A stretch of DNA of 64,000 nt from Mariniblastus sp964408465. GTDB taxonomy: Bacteria; Planctomycetota; Planctomycetia; Pirellulales; Pirellulaceae. Positions 17,730-26,836 of this stretch are shown one piece after another. The notes under the pieces are model-generated. The model was not told where the DNA came from. It saw only the letters and a list, made by a program, of their open reading frames with translations, and ran no database searches. How positions within the stretch are numbered: position 1 is the stretch's first letter; each line of letters opens with the position of its first letter. The translations under genes and the position numbers were made by a program. The stretch covers positions 1-64,000 of the forward strand of contig CAYOZV010000001.1 in assembly GCA_964408465.1 (NCBI GenBank), in the 5' to 3' direction.

Positions 17730-18929
17730 TTAGTCAGCGCGAATGGCGTGCGGCGTCGTCTTGAATGTGTCCAGCATTCCAAAATAGGAGCGCTTGGGAG
17801 AAATGGGGCACTCCTTTCCGCACCAAAAAGGAGTCGGATGCGTATAAGTGCCGGGCTGGATGTTGTAAATCTTCCGGTCCGTTTTGTGCAGCCACGAGTA
17901 GTCGTCCACGAAATCCCAAAACAGATAAGCTTTGACCGCCGGTTGCTCGAGCGCGATCCTCAGAGTTTGTTCAAAGAACCGCTTCTGCCTTTCGCGTTGC
18001 TGATCGTTGGGCGTTGAGACACCCGGATGATGCGGGCCGGGTGCCTTGGTCCGAATCGAAGCAACATCTGCTTCGGTGATGAAGATCTTGAAGCCTGCAT
18101 CAGCAAACCTTTGGAGGTTTCGTCTTAAACTTTCGATGTCCGGATTGGGCTGGGTCACATCGACAAAGTGATACTGAAACCCGACCCCGTCAATGGGCAC
18201 TCCCCGGCGGCGTAGATACTTCACAAACTCAAACATGCGCGTTGATTTATTGTTCCACACATCAGCACCGGCCTCATTGAGAATTAGCAATGCATTGGGG
18301 TCGGCGGCCTTCGCCCAGCGAAACGCTTTTTCGACGTAGCTTGGACCCATGGCTTGGTACTCCTTAAAATCGGTTCTCAGTCCCAGAGCGTCCATCGGCT
18401 GATTGTCTTCGGCGATCACTTCGTTGACCACGTCCCAGCACCAAACGTTGCCCGCCCGAGATCTGGCAAATGTATCGACGTAGCGAAACAGCGCCGGTTC
18501 AACTTCGTGATTAGGAAGCCGTCGCCACCACTGGGCGTCCTTATTAATATGAGGGTAAACCAGCACATGGCCATGAATCTTCATCCCGTTGCGGATCCCC
18601 CAGTCGGCGACTTGGGTGAAGCCGCCGGTGTTAATGCCTTGATTAGGATCCGGCCAGACGTTGTAAGGCAAATACGCCGTCGCTGTGATCGCGTTAAATT
18701 CTCGCTGAGCCACCCCTCGGCAGCCTGGACTGGTGAAGCTGTCATCGTGATGTAACACACCGCCGATGAAAAAATTGGGCGGGGTAAAGGCCTTCAATGA
18801 CTCAGGCTGAGGCGGCATCTGACTGTGGGCAGCAGAACCCAAGGGGCCGATCATGACTGAAAGCATCATCACCGCAATTAACGACGGCAATAAAGAGGGG
18901 GAATTGTAATTTGTTAGCAGCATCGGCAA
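17730..18929 (-). CDS. GH10 endo-1,4-beta-xylanase-like glycosidase, exported
   Basis: A 399-residue glycoside hydrolase family 10 protein. A hydrophobic leader (about 13-35, ending in AAHSQ) exports it. GH10 marks: KIHGHVLVYP, the acid/base Glu170 in WCWDVVNEVI, GVGFQYHF, and nucleophile Glu286 in IFITEADV; the C-terminal AYLFWDFVDDYSW matches the final strand. Most members cut xylan, but planctomycete GH10 proteins are diverse, and the N-terminal part is divergent (no typical FN..T.EN motif), so substrate is open. It shares strand with the second fucosidase just upstream (93-base gap), and so may be co-transcribed. Confidence 0.88.
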   Translation of the reverse strand: MPMLLTNYNSPSLLPSLIAVMMLSVMIGPLGSAAHSQMPPQPESLKAFTPPNFFIGGVLHHDDSFTSPGCRGVAQREFNAITATAYLPYNVWPDPNQGINTGGFTQVADWGIRNGMKIHGHVLVYPHINKDAQWWRRLPNHEVEPALFRYVDTFARSRAGNVWCWDVVNEVIAEDNQPMDALGLRTDFKEYQAMGPSYVEKAFRWAKAADPNALLILNEAGADVWNNKSTRMFEFVKYLRRRGVPIDGVGFQYHFVDVTQPNPDIESLRRNLQRFADAGFKIFITEADVASIRTKAPGPHHPGVSTPNDQQRERQKRFFEQTLRIALEQPAVKAYLFWDFVDDYSWLHKTDRKIYNIQPGTYTHPTPFWCGKECPISPKRSYFGMLDTFKTTPHAIRAD

Positions 18930-19022
18930 ACCATCGAGTTAGCAAATCAATTTAAGTTGTAATGGCCCAAGGGCCAAAAATAAAACCACCGTGGTGCAGG
19001 TAGCTCAGCACCAAATCAGCGC

Positions 19023-20816
19023 CTATTTCTTTGGGGCCAATTTAACCGATCGCAGATTGATCGGAGTCCAATGGTCGCGGACGGGTTCAAAATGGAGGGT
19101 CACGTCGTCGGCTTTTTCAATCTTAATCGTCCCAGCGTCAAATGGCTGGAAGCCATCAAAGCCGCCGGTCGCGGGCATCGTGGGCTTGTGATATTTCTTG
19201 TCGACAGAAATTCTGATCCGACTGTCTTTTTCGCTGGCCGCAAGGAGAGTGACTCGGTAAGTCCCCGGCGTATTGATTTTAAAATCCCAGTCCACCGAAG
19301 ATTTCACATGCCCCCAATTCACGATGCTGTCCTTGTCAGCGTCGAAGGCGGTGTGAGAACCGTTGAGATTGTTGATGATCGCTTTTTGAGCCGGCAGAAA
19401 AACGGTGCCATCTTCTTGCTGCAGAATTTTGTCTGCCTCACTCACGATCGGAAGTTCTGCAAGTTCGAGCACAACAGGTGAGCTGATCGGATCCGACGCC
19501 GAACCTGTCAGCATCACCGTGGTGCCGCGTTGGTCGGTTACGGTTTCGAAACTGCGGCTGTCATCGGCCAGCAGGTGACAGGACTCGACCTTGCTGATCA
19601 GAGGAAGGAAGAGCTTTCCGTCGGCCGGCCAGTCGAACACATTCAGATAAAGCGTCGCTTTGTTGTTTTTGACTTTCGTGGTGACGCGCCCCCAGGTCGG
19701 TGTACGGACGGGGCTGGCGGTCGTTGAGTAGATCGACGCGCTGTTGATCTTCATCCAGTTGCCGATGGCCTTTAGTCGTTCGACGCTGGGCTGGGGGATC
19801 ACGCCCTCTTTGGTCGGACCGACGTTCAGCAGATAGTTGCCGCCTTTGCTGGCGATGCCGACCAAATTATGAATCAACGTTTCAGAACTTTTCCAGTCGT
19901 GATCGTAGCTCTTGAATCCCCAAGTCGTATTCATCGTCATGCAGGACTCCCAATCTCCGGGAAGTCCGGTGCCTGGAATGTGTTGTTCGGGGGTTGAAAT
20001 ATCGCCTTTGTAGTCGCCGCCCAAGCGGTTGTTGTGAATGATCTCCGGGCGGAGTTTAAGCAGTGGCAGGAATTGTTCGGCGCGTTCGTTAGTCATCTTA
20101 TGGGGCGTGTCCCACCAAAGAACGTCGGGGCTGTACTGGGTTAGAATTTCTCGGACCTGCGGCACGGCGGTGTCGCGAATGTATTTGTCCATGTCGCTCT
20201 TCTGCTGCGGGTCCCAACCTCCGCTCGCCCCGCCCTGGTTCCAGTCTTGAGCTTGCGAGTAATACAGTCCCAATTTAAGGCCGTGTTGCTTGCAGGCTGC
20301 GGCCAGCGGCGCGATTAAATCCTTACCATAAGGCGTAGCGTCGACGACGTCCCATTGCGAGACCTGGGAGTCGAACAGGGCAAAACCGTCGTGATGTTTG
20401 GACGTGATCACGATGTATTTCATGCCAGCGTCTTTCGCCAATTGCACCCAAGCGTCAGGATCATACTTCACGGGATTGAATTGCTTGGCATAGGCGCGGT
20501 ACTCGGCCATGGGAATCTTGCCGCGGTTCATGATCCACTCACCGATGCCCGCAATTTGCTTTCCCTTGTAAGTGCCGGCGGGGACAGCATAAACGCCCCA
20601 GTGAATGAACAGCCCGAACTTGGCTTCGCGAAACCAGGCCATCCGAGCGTCACGTTGTTCGTCGGTTTCATCCGCGTAAGGATCAAGCGAATCCGATGCT
20701 TGTTGGGCTTGGGCACGTGTTGGAATCGGCAAAAGCATGACCAGCAATAGGACAAACAGAATGTGTCGCAGCACCTCACATCGCAGCTCCTCACATCGCA
20801 GCAGTGAAGACCTCAT
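19023..20816 (-). CDS. GH29 alpha-L-fucosidase with C-terminal carbohydrate-binding-like domain
   Basis: Exported fucosidase of 597 residues from this start. ATG 20816 has AAAGGG nearby and begins a signal peptide (about 1-37, PTRAQAQ). Core motifs: WFREAKFGLFIHWGVYAVPAG, VITSKHHDGFALFDS, nucleophile Asp236 in DVLWWDTP, and SKGGNYLLNVGP. After the usual C-terminal beta domain an extra part from about residue 490 (VNWGHVKSSVDWDFKINTPGTYRVTLLAA...) resembles galactose-binding-like modules. It differs clearly in sequence from the other GH29 at 13847, so it is not a recent duplicate. It heads a minus-strand pair with the GH10 gene. Confidence 0.93.
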   Translation of the reverse strand: MRSSLLRCEELRCEVLRHILFVLLLVMLLPIPTRAQAQQASDSLDPYADETDEQRDARMAWFREAKFGLFIHWGVYAVPAGTYKGKQIAGIGEWIMNRGKIPMAEYRAYAKQFNPVKYDPDAWVQLAKDAGMKYIVITSKHHDGFALFDSQVSQWDVVDATPYGKDLIAPLAAACKQHGLKLGLYYSQAQDWNQGGASGGWDPQQKSDMDKYIRDTAVPQVREILTQYSPDVLWWDTPHKMTNERAEQFLPLLKLRPEIIHNNRLGGDYKGDISTPEQHIPGTGLPGDWESCMTMNTTWGFKSYDHDWKSSETLIHNLVGIASKGGNYLLNVGPTKEGVIPQPSVERLKAIGNWMKINSASIYSTTASPVRTPTWGRVTTKVKNNKATLYLNVFDWPADGKLFLPLISKVESCHLLADDSRSFETVTDQRGTTVMLTGSASDPISSPVVLELAELPIVSEADKILQQEDGTVFLPAQKAIINNLNGSHTAFDADKDSIVNWGHVKSSVDWDFKINTPGTYRVTLLAASEKDSRIRISVDKKYHKPTMPATGGFDGFQPFDAGTIKIEKADDVTLHFEPVRDHWTPINLRSVKLAPKK

Positions 20817-20945
20817 CTTGAACCCTTTGGTAATGGTGGCACAGGTCGACGTTCCCCGGAGACGCTCGGAAACAGGCACGTGACCAAGCGTATATTCTTA
20901 CCGCTGGGAATTCGTTTTTCCAGAGAAGATGTTGGAAAAGCAGGA

Positions 20946-21078
20946 GGACTGCAAGTCAAAAATTTCGTGCGATGTGCCATTGGGGAGGTCGAGGCTCCGA
21001 CCGAGACCGCTGGGGAGGTCGAGGCTCCGTCCGAGACCTATTTGATTTCGTAGGTTTCAGGCGGAGCCTCAACCGCCC
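20946..21078 (+). repeat. Hairpin repeat copy 2, upstream of GH29 gene
   Basis: Same family as 13618-13720, including the lead-in GTGCGATGTGC. The left arm is duplicated in tandem (GGGGAGGTCGAGGCTCCG at about 20982 and 21012), and the right arm CGGAGCCTCAACCGCCC lies at 21062-21078. The block begins 130 bases before the start of the minus-strand fucosidase. Confidence 0.85.
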
Positions 21079-21253
21079 GGTTCACTGGAGAAGCACGCAT
21101 TGCACAGTTTTTTATCTGCCTGCCTTATCCATATTTTCACATGCGATTGGGCAATGCGCCCAAGAAACGTTGGGGATGATTTCAATTTTCGAGTTTCCGC
21201 TATAATCAACGGCGAACAACTCTCCACCCCTACGCGCCTCAAGGCGACCTGCA

Positions 21254-22048
21254 ATGCGAATTCTCTACGCCATCTTGCTAACGACCGCGCTGAATCTTCT
21301 TTTTACCTCGCCTTTACAGGCCGAAACAATCGAGATTCGCGCCAGAGGAACCGTGAAAAAATTTGAGGACGACCAGAACGTTACCGCGGGGTTTACGAAG
21401 GTAGGCGACCCAGTCGTTGTTGCGTTGACGTATGAAAAATCTGAATCCAATAATTCGGCCATCGCAGAATCAACACACGACGACGACTTCCACGAATATG
21501 GCTTTAATGCCCGCCGGGCTTCATTTTCGATTTCGATCGGCGACCTTACTTGGCAGCACGACTTTGGGGTCGGCGATTTAAAGGTGAGAGTATCCAACGA
21601 CGTTCAGCCTCCATCTCCACCTCACGATCGTTTAGAAGTAACCGGCCGCGGTGTCATTGACGACACGTTTCCATGGGCCCAATCCGGTCTGAATTATTTT
21701 AATCTTCGGTTGGTGGATAAAGACGGCAGCATGCTGGATTCATTGGATTTGCCCAGCGCTCAAACGATAATCGACATCACGTCGCTGGGGATGGCGGGCG
21801 GCGTCGTTGAGACGCGCGATGCAGATTCAAAGATTATTTGGAGTCTTGATTACGGGGTTGATGATGTCAGCACCCAACTCCTGGCAGATTCTGACCCCAC
21901 CCTTCTGACGAGTCTCGCGACACTGATCATTATTGGGTTCGTTTTCTGTGTGGTATTTTTGTTGGTCGTCGCCTGTATCGCACATTTGATTCCAAAAACT
22001 GAAAAGGAAGGGGCTGCATCCAATGATCAGCCCAACGACCGTGAGTAG
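21254..22048 (+). CDS. Hypothetical exported protein with C-terminal membrane anchor
   Basis: A 264-residue protein with a signal peptide (1-23, SPLQAET), a beta-rich extracytoplasmic region and one strong membrane helix near the end (about 219-245, LATLIIIGFVFCVVFLLVVACIAHLI), then a charged tail. The first part (IRARGTVKKFED...VGDPVVVALTYEKS) resembles domains common in PEP-CTERM exported proteins, but here a plain membrane helix replaces the sorting tail. No function known. Confidence 0.7.
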   Translation: MRILYAILLTTALNLLFTSPLQAETIEIRARGTVKKFEDDQNVTAGFTKVGDPVVVALTYEKSESNNSAIAESTHDDDFHEYGFNARRASFSISIGDLTWQHDFGVGDLKVRVSNDVQPPSPPHDRLEVTGRGVIDDTFPWAQSGLNYFNLRLVDKDGSMLDSLDLPSAQTIIDITSLGMAGGVVETRDADSKIIWSLDYGVDDVSTQLLADSDPTLLTSLATLIIIGFVFCVVFLLVVACIAHLIPKTEKEGAASNDQPNDRE

Positions 22049-22278
22049 AGTTGAGCGGTGAATGCTCACACGAAGGATGTTATTGCACGAGTCGTTCGCT
22101 AAAATGAAGGCCAAGGCCAAGGCCAACCGGCCAGAACGTAAATGCGGTTCGTTTCCACCTGTCGCAATGCATCGCCAACGAAAGTTTAACGACAAGCCGG
22201 CAGGCGACCGCGCGAACCGCCGAAACTCGCCAGCCAATCGCAAAACGGAACTCAAATAAAGAAAGCGCGTGTTGAAAC

Positions 22279-23769
22279 ATGATTTGCATTTCTATTTTCG
22301 GCATAAAAACCTGGGCAAAAAGATCACTGAACGCCGCTCTGCTACTGGCCGGTTTCTGCGGGCTGTTGCAGGTCGCTGGTTCAATCGCCCGCGCTGATCA
22401 GCCGCCCAATATTGTTGTCATCTTTGCTGACGACCTTGGCTACGGAGACCTCAGCTGTTTTGGGGCAACCATGATCGCCACACCCAACATTGATCGCTTG
22501 GCCAGCCAAGGGATGAGGTTCACCGATGCCCATTCGGCGGCGTCGCTGTGTTCTCCTTCGCGCTATGGTTTGTTGACCGGTCGGTCTCCGTGGCGGCTGC
22601 ATAAAAAAGGCAATGGCTACCGCCTCAAAATTGGACAAACGACGATGGCAACGGTGCTGGGGGATGCCGGCTATCAATCGGCGGCCATCGGCAAGTGGCA
22701 TTTGGGGTACAGTAAGAACTGGAACAGGCCGATCCAAGGGCCTCTGGAAGTGGGATTCAATTATCATTTCGGTGTGCCGCAGAACCATAACGATTCGACC
22801 CGGGCCTTCATCGAGGATCACGATATCGTCGGCCGCAAACCTGACGAAGAATACCGCATCGTAAAAGGCCAAGACTTTCCCGACGGGCTTGCTCAGCCAC
22901 GCATCGAAGATCAGGTCGACACCACGCTGACCTCCAAAGCAGTTGCGTTCATCCGGCGCAGCGCTGCTGACCAGCGCCCGTTCTTTCTTTACTTCACACC
23001 CTGTGCACCCCACACTCACGTGACGCCTGCCGCTCAATTTCGAGGCACAAGTGCCGCGGGGTTATATGGCGACCATGTGCAGGAATTAGATTCACACGTC
23101 GGAACAATCCTCACCACGTTGGACGAACTCAAGCTAACGGAGAACACAATCGTGATCTTCACCAGTGACAATGGTTCAACGCCCAAAGACTTCAAAGGAA
23201 CTCAAGGCGTCGTGCTGAACCTGGCCGACGATTCGGGCGATATTCGCGCGAAGTTTCAAACCGCCAAGGCAGACGCAAAGAAGTTAGGACATGTCACCAA
23301 TGGCGTGTGGCGCGATGGCAAAGGGTACGCTTACGAGGGCGGTCATCGCGTGCCATTGATTGCTCGTTGGCCAGGTCAAATCGCGGCGGGAACTTCTTCA
23401 CAATGCTTGGTTAGCCTGACCGACCTCTTTGCGACGGCGGCAGAAATCGCCGATGAACCGTTGCCGGATGACATTGCCGAAGATTCGTTCAGTTTGCTGC
23501 CGGTGCTGCTGGGCAGGGAGGACAAAATCGCAGATCGCGAATCAGTCTTCATCTTGGGCAACGGCAAGGACAGTGCCGTCGCGGTCTGTTCGGGGCAATG
23601 GAAATTGATCGTACGCTATGAAGACCAAGAGGAACTTGGCCATGAACTCTACGATCTATCACAGGACCCTGGCGAGCTCAAGAATGTCTCCAGCAAGCAT
23701 CCCGAAATTACCGATCGTCTGGCCGCCGCGTACTTTCAGGCGGATGCGGACGGCCGCACGCGTCAATAA
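22279..23769 (+). CDS. Type I sulfatase (arylsulfatase-like), exported
   Basis: Formylglycine-dependent sulfatase of 496 residues that hydrolyses sulfate esters. The signal peptide ends around 39 (SIARADQPPNIVV). Metal-binding Asp51-Asp52 lie in FADDLGYGD; the modified cysteine is Cys91 in LCSPSRYGLLTGR, a full CxPSR signature; GKWHLGY, FTSDNGS and YEGGHRVPLIARWPG follow. Substrate is not readable, but neighbours (two fucosidases, PL6 lyase) suggest sulfated marine polysaccharide. A maturase (FGE) gene is not in the window. It ends 22 bases from the convergent PL6 gene. Confidence 0.95.
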   Translation: MICISIFGIKTWAKRSLNAALLLAGFCGLLQVAGSIARADQPPNIVVIFADDLGYGDLSCFGATMIATPNIDRLASQGMRFTDAHSAASLCSPSRYGLLTGRSPWRLHKKGNGYRLKIGQTTMATVLGDAGYQSAAIGKWHLGYSKNWNRPIQGPLEVGFNYHFGVPQNHNDSTRAFIEDHDIVGRKPDEEYRIVKGQDFPDGLAQPRIEDQVDTTLTSKAVAFIRRSAADQRPFFLYFTPCAPHTHVTPAAQFRGTSAAGLYGDHVQELDSHVGTILTTLDELKLTENTIVIFTSDNGSTPKDFKGTQGVVLNLADDSGDIRAKFQTAKADAKKLGHVTNGVWRDGKGYAYEGGHRVPLIARWPGQIAAGTSSQCLVSLTDLFATAAEIADEPLPDDIAEDSFSLLPVLLGREDKIADRESVFILGNGKDSAVAVCSGQWKLIVRYEDQEELGHELYDLSQDPGELKNVSSKHPEITDRLAAAYFQADADGRTRQ

Positions 23770-23791
23770 CGATCAAGCGGTCTGTAATCCG

Positions 23792-26434
23792 TTACTGGGC
23801 AGTGAGGATTTCGATCCACGGGGCGATGTCCAAAAAATCCACAACGCCGTCGAAGTTACAATCGGCTTCGACTTGAAATGTGCCGGCGGTCAAAAGTCCG
23901 ATGAATGGACTGATATCTAAGAAACTGACAAAACCGTCGCGGTTGATGTCTCCCAGAAGATAGTCCAGAGCCCCCTCGAGGGTGATGGTTACGTTGGAAA
24001 TGTCAATTCCGTTGTTGGCGTCTCCAGTGGAACTGCTTCCGGAGGCCGGCCCATCGGTTCCGCCGAACGCGCCGCTTGTCGAGTGGAAGGCGAGAAGATT
24101 GAAGGTCGTGGTGTTCACGCCGACCACAGAACCGGGTGTGTCTGCGATCGAAACGGTGTCGGTGTGAGAGGCGTTAAACGCGTTGTTCGCGGCCGCGATG
24201 CCAACGGTGATTTCCAGCGTGTTCAGCGCCGCGTCGGCAAATTTTACGCTGATCGTCCCGATGTAGTCCGTGTTGGGAGCCAGCGCAACAACGTCGTCCG
24301 CCCCGTCACTGACAGAATAGAAACCTGTCGTGCTCTGCAAGAACTGCCCGTTTTGCGAACCGGCCGCAGCATCATTATTGACGTTGTTGGTGCGGATCCC
24401 AAGGTCGGTGCCGGGAGCATTGATGTTGTCGATCTCGCCCATGAACCCCGCCAGAGGATTTAGGGCCTGGTTGGGAGTTCCGGTAGAGGTTTTGACTGGG
24501 CCCGTAAAATCAATTTGGCCACCGGTGTTAACGTCGGCCACATTTCCGTTGGCCAAAGTCGTCTGCGATGTATCGAACAGCCCGAACTTAAAATCCTCTT
24601 TCGTGCTGACCGTTCCATCGTCATAGGCGATGGTCGTTGGCGTTGTGAAGTCAAAGGTGACCGTCAGTGAATCACCAAAGTTCGTTAGTGTCTGAGCGGG
24701 AAAGAGCCCATGAATCGTTCGGCCTGAATTTCCAGAGGCAAAATCCAACGGGCCCGACGGTTGAGACAAATCAAGTGCCGAATCAGAACTGGTCACGTTA
24801 AAGCCGATCTGCTGCGCACCGTTGTTGGTAATGCCGTCCGAGAAATTGTCATCGACGATGGTGGTGGTGCCGGGTGGATTTGGGTCCGAAGGATCTGCGG
24901 GGTCGGTGGGGTCGGTAGGTTCCTCCCAAATTGGCCCCACATCGTCGGTCGTCAATGGAAAAAGCGTGATCGTGTCGGTGGAGGCTTCGTCGGCACCGAT
25001 ATCGTATGCCCCTGCACGAGCCTGGCCGTCGATGTCAATGGAGATCGAATTTATCGTTGTGCCACCGTTGATGGCGGGACTGCCTGAGGCGGGACGCCAA
25101 AGGCCATTGGAGGCCAGCGCCAGTTGCGGGTCCACTGTTTGCAGACCAGAACGTGAAGAGATTCCAAGGCTCGCACCGAACGCGATGTTATCAGTCCAGA
25201 CATAGCCCGAACCTTCTTGGCCTTCAAAAAGCGTTCTTGAGGAACGAATCAAATTGTTGATGAACGAAACGTTTCGCGGAAGCTGGTCTTGCACGCCGCC
25301 GTTGTCGGTGTCGCCAAAACCCCAGTCAAAGATCACCGCTCCGCCGCCCACGTCGACGATGGTGTTGTTGTGGATGTCGATGTTGGCGACCGGTTGGTAT
25401 CCGTTGGCGGGTCCGCCGTCGATGCCGGCGACCAGCGAGATCGCCGCGTCGGCGCGGTCGTCAATGTTAGCGATGTAGTTGTTGACGATCACGTGGTCAG
25501 CATCGACCACACGGATGCCACCTGAGCGGTTTTTGCCTTCACCAAGGATGAAGTTGCCATCGACCGTTGCGCCCGAGCCGTGGCGAAGCGTCAGGGTGCC
25601 GGCACAATTGCGGAAAGTGTTGTAACGGTAAATATTGTCGGACGATTTATTGGAGATGATTTCAATTTCGCCATCGCAGTTTTGGAACAAGTTGTTTTCT
25701 ACAACGACTTGAGCCGAAATGGTGTTTCGAGCACTGGTTCCAATCCGCATCATTTCGTGACCGTTACTGTCTCGGCCGACTGGACGATTGAGAAAAGCAC
25801 AGTTGTCGATCTGGTGACGCGCGGCTTGGCCGTTGTTATCCAGCCGCACGACCAGCGTGACTCCTTCGTGGTCCTGTCCTTCGAAACGGCAGTGATCGAC
25901 TCGGTTGTCCTGCCCGAAAATTTCCACCCAGTGATACTGGTGGCTACGATCGGGGGCGTTGTAGTTGAGGATCTGTGTGTTGGTCAGTCGGCAGTGGTCT
26001 GCGTCTCCTTGGCTGCCACGAAACTGAATGAGGTAGCTCATCGAATTGGAGCCGCCCCCTTCGAAGTTCAGTCCGTCCACAACAAGGTAGCTGCCGGAGA
26101 TCGAAAGTTGCGAATCACCCGTCAGTTGGACCTCGCCCGGTGTCTGGGCGCGTAGGGTGATTGGGTTGGACGCATTCCCGTCACCGGCAAAATCAATGTC
26201 TTGATTGTTCCACACCCCGTCGCTCATGATCAGCACGTCGCCGGGTTGGGCTGAGTTCATGGCGTTTGAAATCTCCGACGCGCTGGAGACGGTGAAGTCC
26301 GTTGCCCAAGCCGTGGAGGCGGTGGGCAATAGGAAACCCGCTGCCAAGGCTGAAAGGGTTAAGCAAAGTCCAAGACACAACCGGCGAGAATGTCTTAACA
26401 TAGGTGAGGCTTGCCTTTGAAGTAGCAGCCGCAA
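23792..26434 (-). CDS. PL6-type polysaccharide lyase with lectin-like module and C-terminal dockerin
   Basis: Modular secreted protein of 880 residues. A signal peptide (to about 44, STAWA) leads to a right-handed beta-helix of the PL6 family (alginate lyase/chondroitinase B), about 47-480. The lyase signature is IEIISNKSSDN followed by TLTLRHGSGATVDGNF, giving the catalytic lysine and arginine. A TDPTDPADPSDPNPP linker near 505-525 joins a beta-sandwich domain, and residues from about 826 form a type I dockerin with two calcium loops (DINRDGFVSFLD, DCNFDGVVDFLD). It should cleave uronic-acid polysaccharide and may bind a cohesin-bearing partner at the surface. ATG 26401 is an alternative start. 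Confidence 0.9.
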   Translation of the reverse strand: MRLLLQRQASPMLRHSRRLCLGLCLTLSALAAGFLLPTASTAWATDFTVSSASEISNAMNSAQPGDVLIMSDGVWNNQDIDFAGDGNASNPITLRAQTPGEVQLTGDSQLSISGSYLVVDGLNFEGGGSNSMSYLIQFRGSQGDADHCRLTNTQILNYNAPDRSHQYHWVEIFGQDNRVDHCRFEGQDHEGVTLVVRLDNNGQAARHQIDNCAFLNRPVGRDSNGHEMMRIGTSARNTISAQVVVENNLFQNCDGEIEIISNKSSDNIYRYNTFRNCAGTLTLRHGSGATVDGNFILGEGKNRSGGIRVVDADHVIVNNYIANIDDRADAAISLVAGIDGGPANGYQPVANIDIHNNTIVDVGGGAVIFDWGFGDTDNGGVQDQLPRNVSFINNLIRSSRTLFEGQEGSGYVWTDNIAFGASLGISSRSGLQTVDPQLALASNGLWRPASGSPAINGGTTINSISIDIDGQARAGAYDIGADEASTDTITLFPLTTDDVGPIWEEPTDPTDPADPSDPNPPGTTTIVDDNFSDGITNNGAQQIGFNVTSSDSALDLSQPSGPLDFASGNSGRTIHGLFPAQTLTNFGDSLTVTFDFTTPTTIAYDDGTVSTKEDFKFGLFDTSQTTLANGNVADVNTGGQIDFTGPVKTSTGTPNQALNPLAGFMGEIDNINAPGTDLGIRTNNVNNDAAAGSQNGQFLQSTTGFYSVSDGADDVVALAPNTDYIGTISVKFADAALNTLEITVGIAAANNAFNASHTDTVSIADTPGSVVGVNTTTFNLLAFHSTSGAFGGTDGPASGSSSTGDANNGIDISNVTITLEGALDYLLGDINRDGFVSFLDISPFIGLLTAGTFQVEADCNFDGVVDFLDIAPWIEILTAQ

Positions 26435-26500
26435 TCAGAGATTGAGGCTTTGGAGGGATAGGGTTGGGGCGCAAGTGAACGAGGAGCAAAACTATTATTT

Positions 26501-26609
26501 GGTAATAATTAAGACCCGTCAACAAGTATAGTGACGGATTAGCTGCAGTTCCGGCCTTTGCCATGCTTTTATTCAGGGTTATTCCAGTCAGGTGGTAATA
26601 ATTATTACC
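26501..26609. promoter_or_regulatory. Palindromic operator-like sites upstream of the PL6 gene
   Basis: GGTAATAATTATTACC at 26594-26609 is a perfect 16-bp palindrome. The same GGTAATAATT half recurs at 26501-26510 inside ATTATTTGGTAATAAT. Both lie upstream of the minus-strand PL6 gene, about 70 and 165 bases before its start. The pattern suits two sites for a dimeric repressor or activator; no regulator is identified. Confidence 0.5.
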
Positions 26610-26722
26610 CTTGCTTAGGGTCACGTTGGGAACAGTCGTGGATTCTGGCGGGCCGAAATCAACGCCGAATAAAGTTTTGCCGGACGCGATGACTCGCGTC
26701 GTCGTAGGAAACCGTTCAAAAG

Positions 26723-26758
26723 AAACAGCAGCCGCCAGAAAACTGGCGGCTGCTGTTT
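26723..26758 (-). terminator. Strong hairpin terminator, perfect 16-bp stem
   Basis: AAACAGCAGCCGCCAG and its exact complement flank an AAAA loop. On the minus strand it follows the coiled-coil gene by 78 bases and continues into TTTCTTTT. The stem ends suit both directions. Confidence 0.88.
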
Positions 26759-26836
26759 AGTGCATATCGTGTTGTTCAATACTTTTAACGCTGGGCGGTT
26801 GGCGTGAGGGACTTTCCCCACGCCAACTTAAAGCTT

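Noticed and set aside
22062..22259. 65-codon plus-strand frame between the membrane protein and the sulfatase
   Set aside because: Lys/Arg/Asn-rich, no ribosome site and no motif; likely leader sequence.
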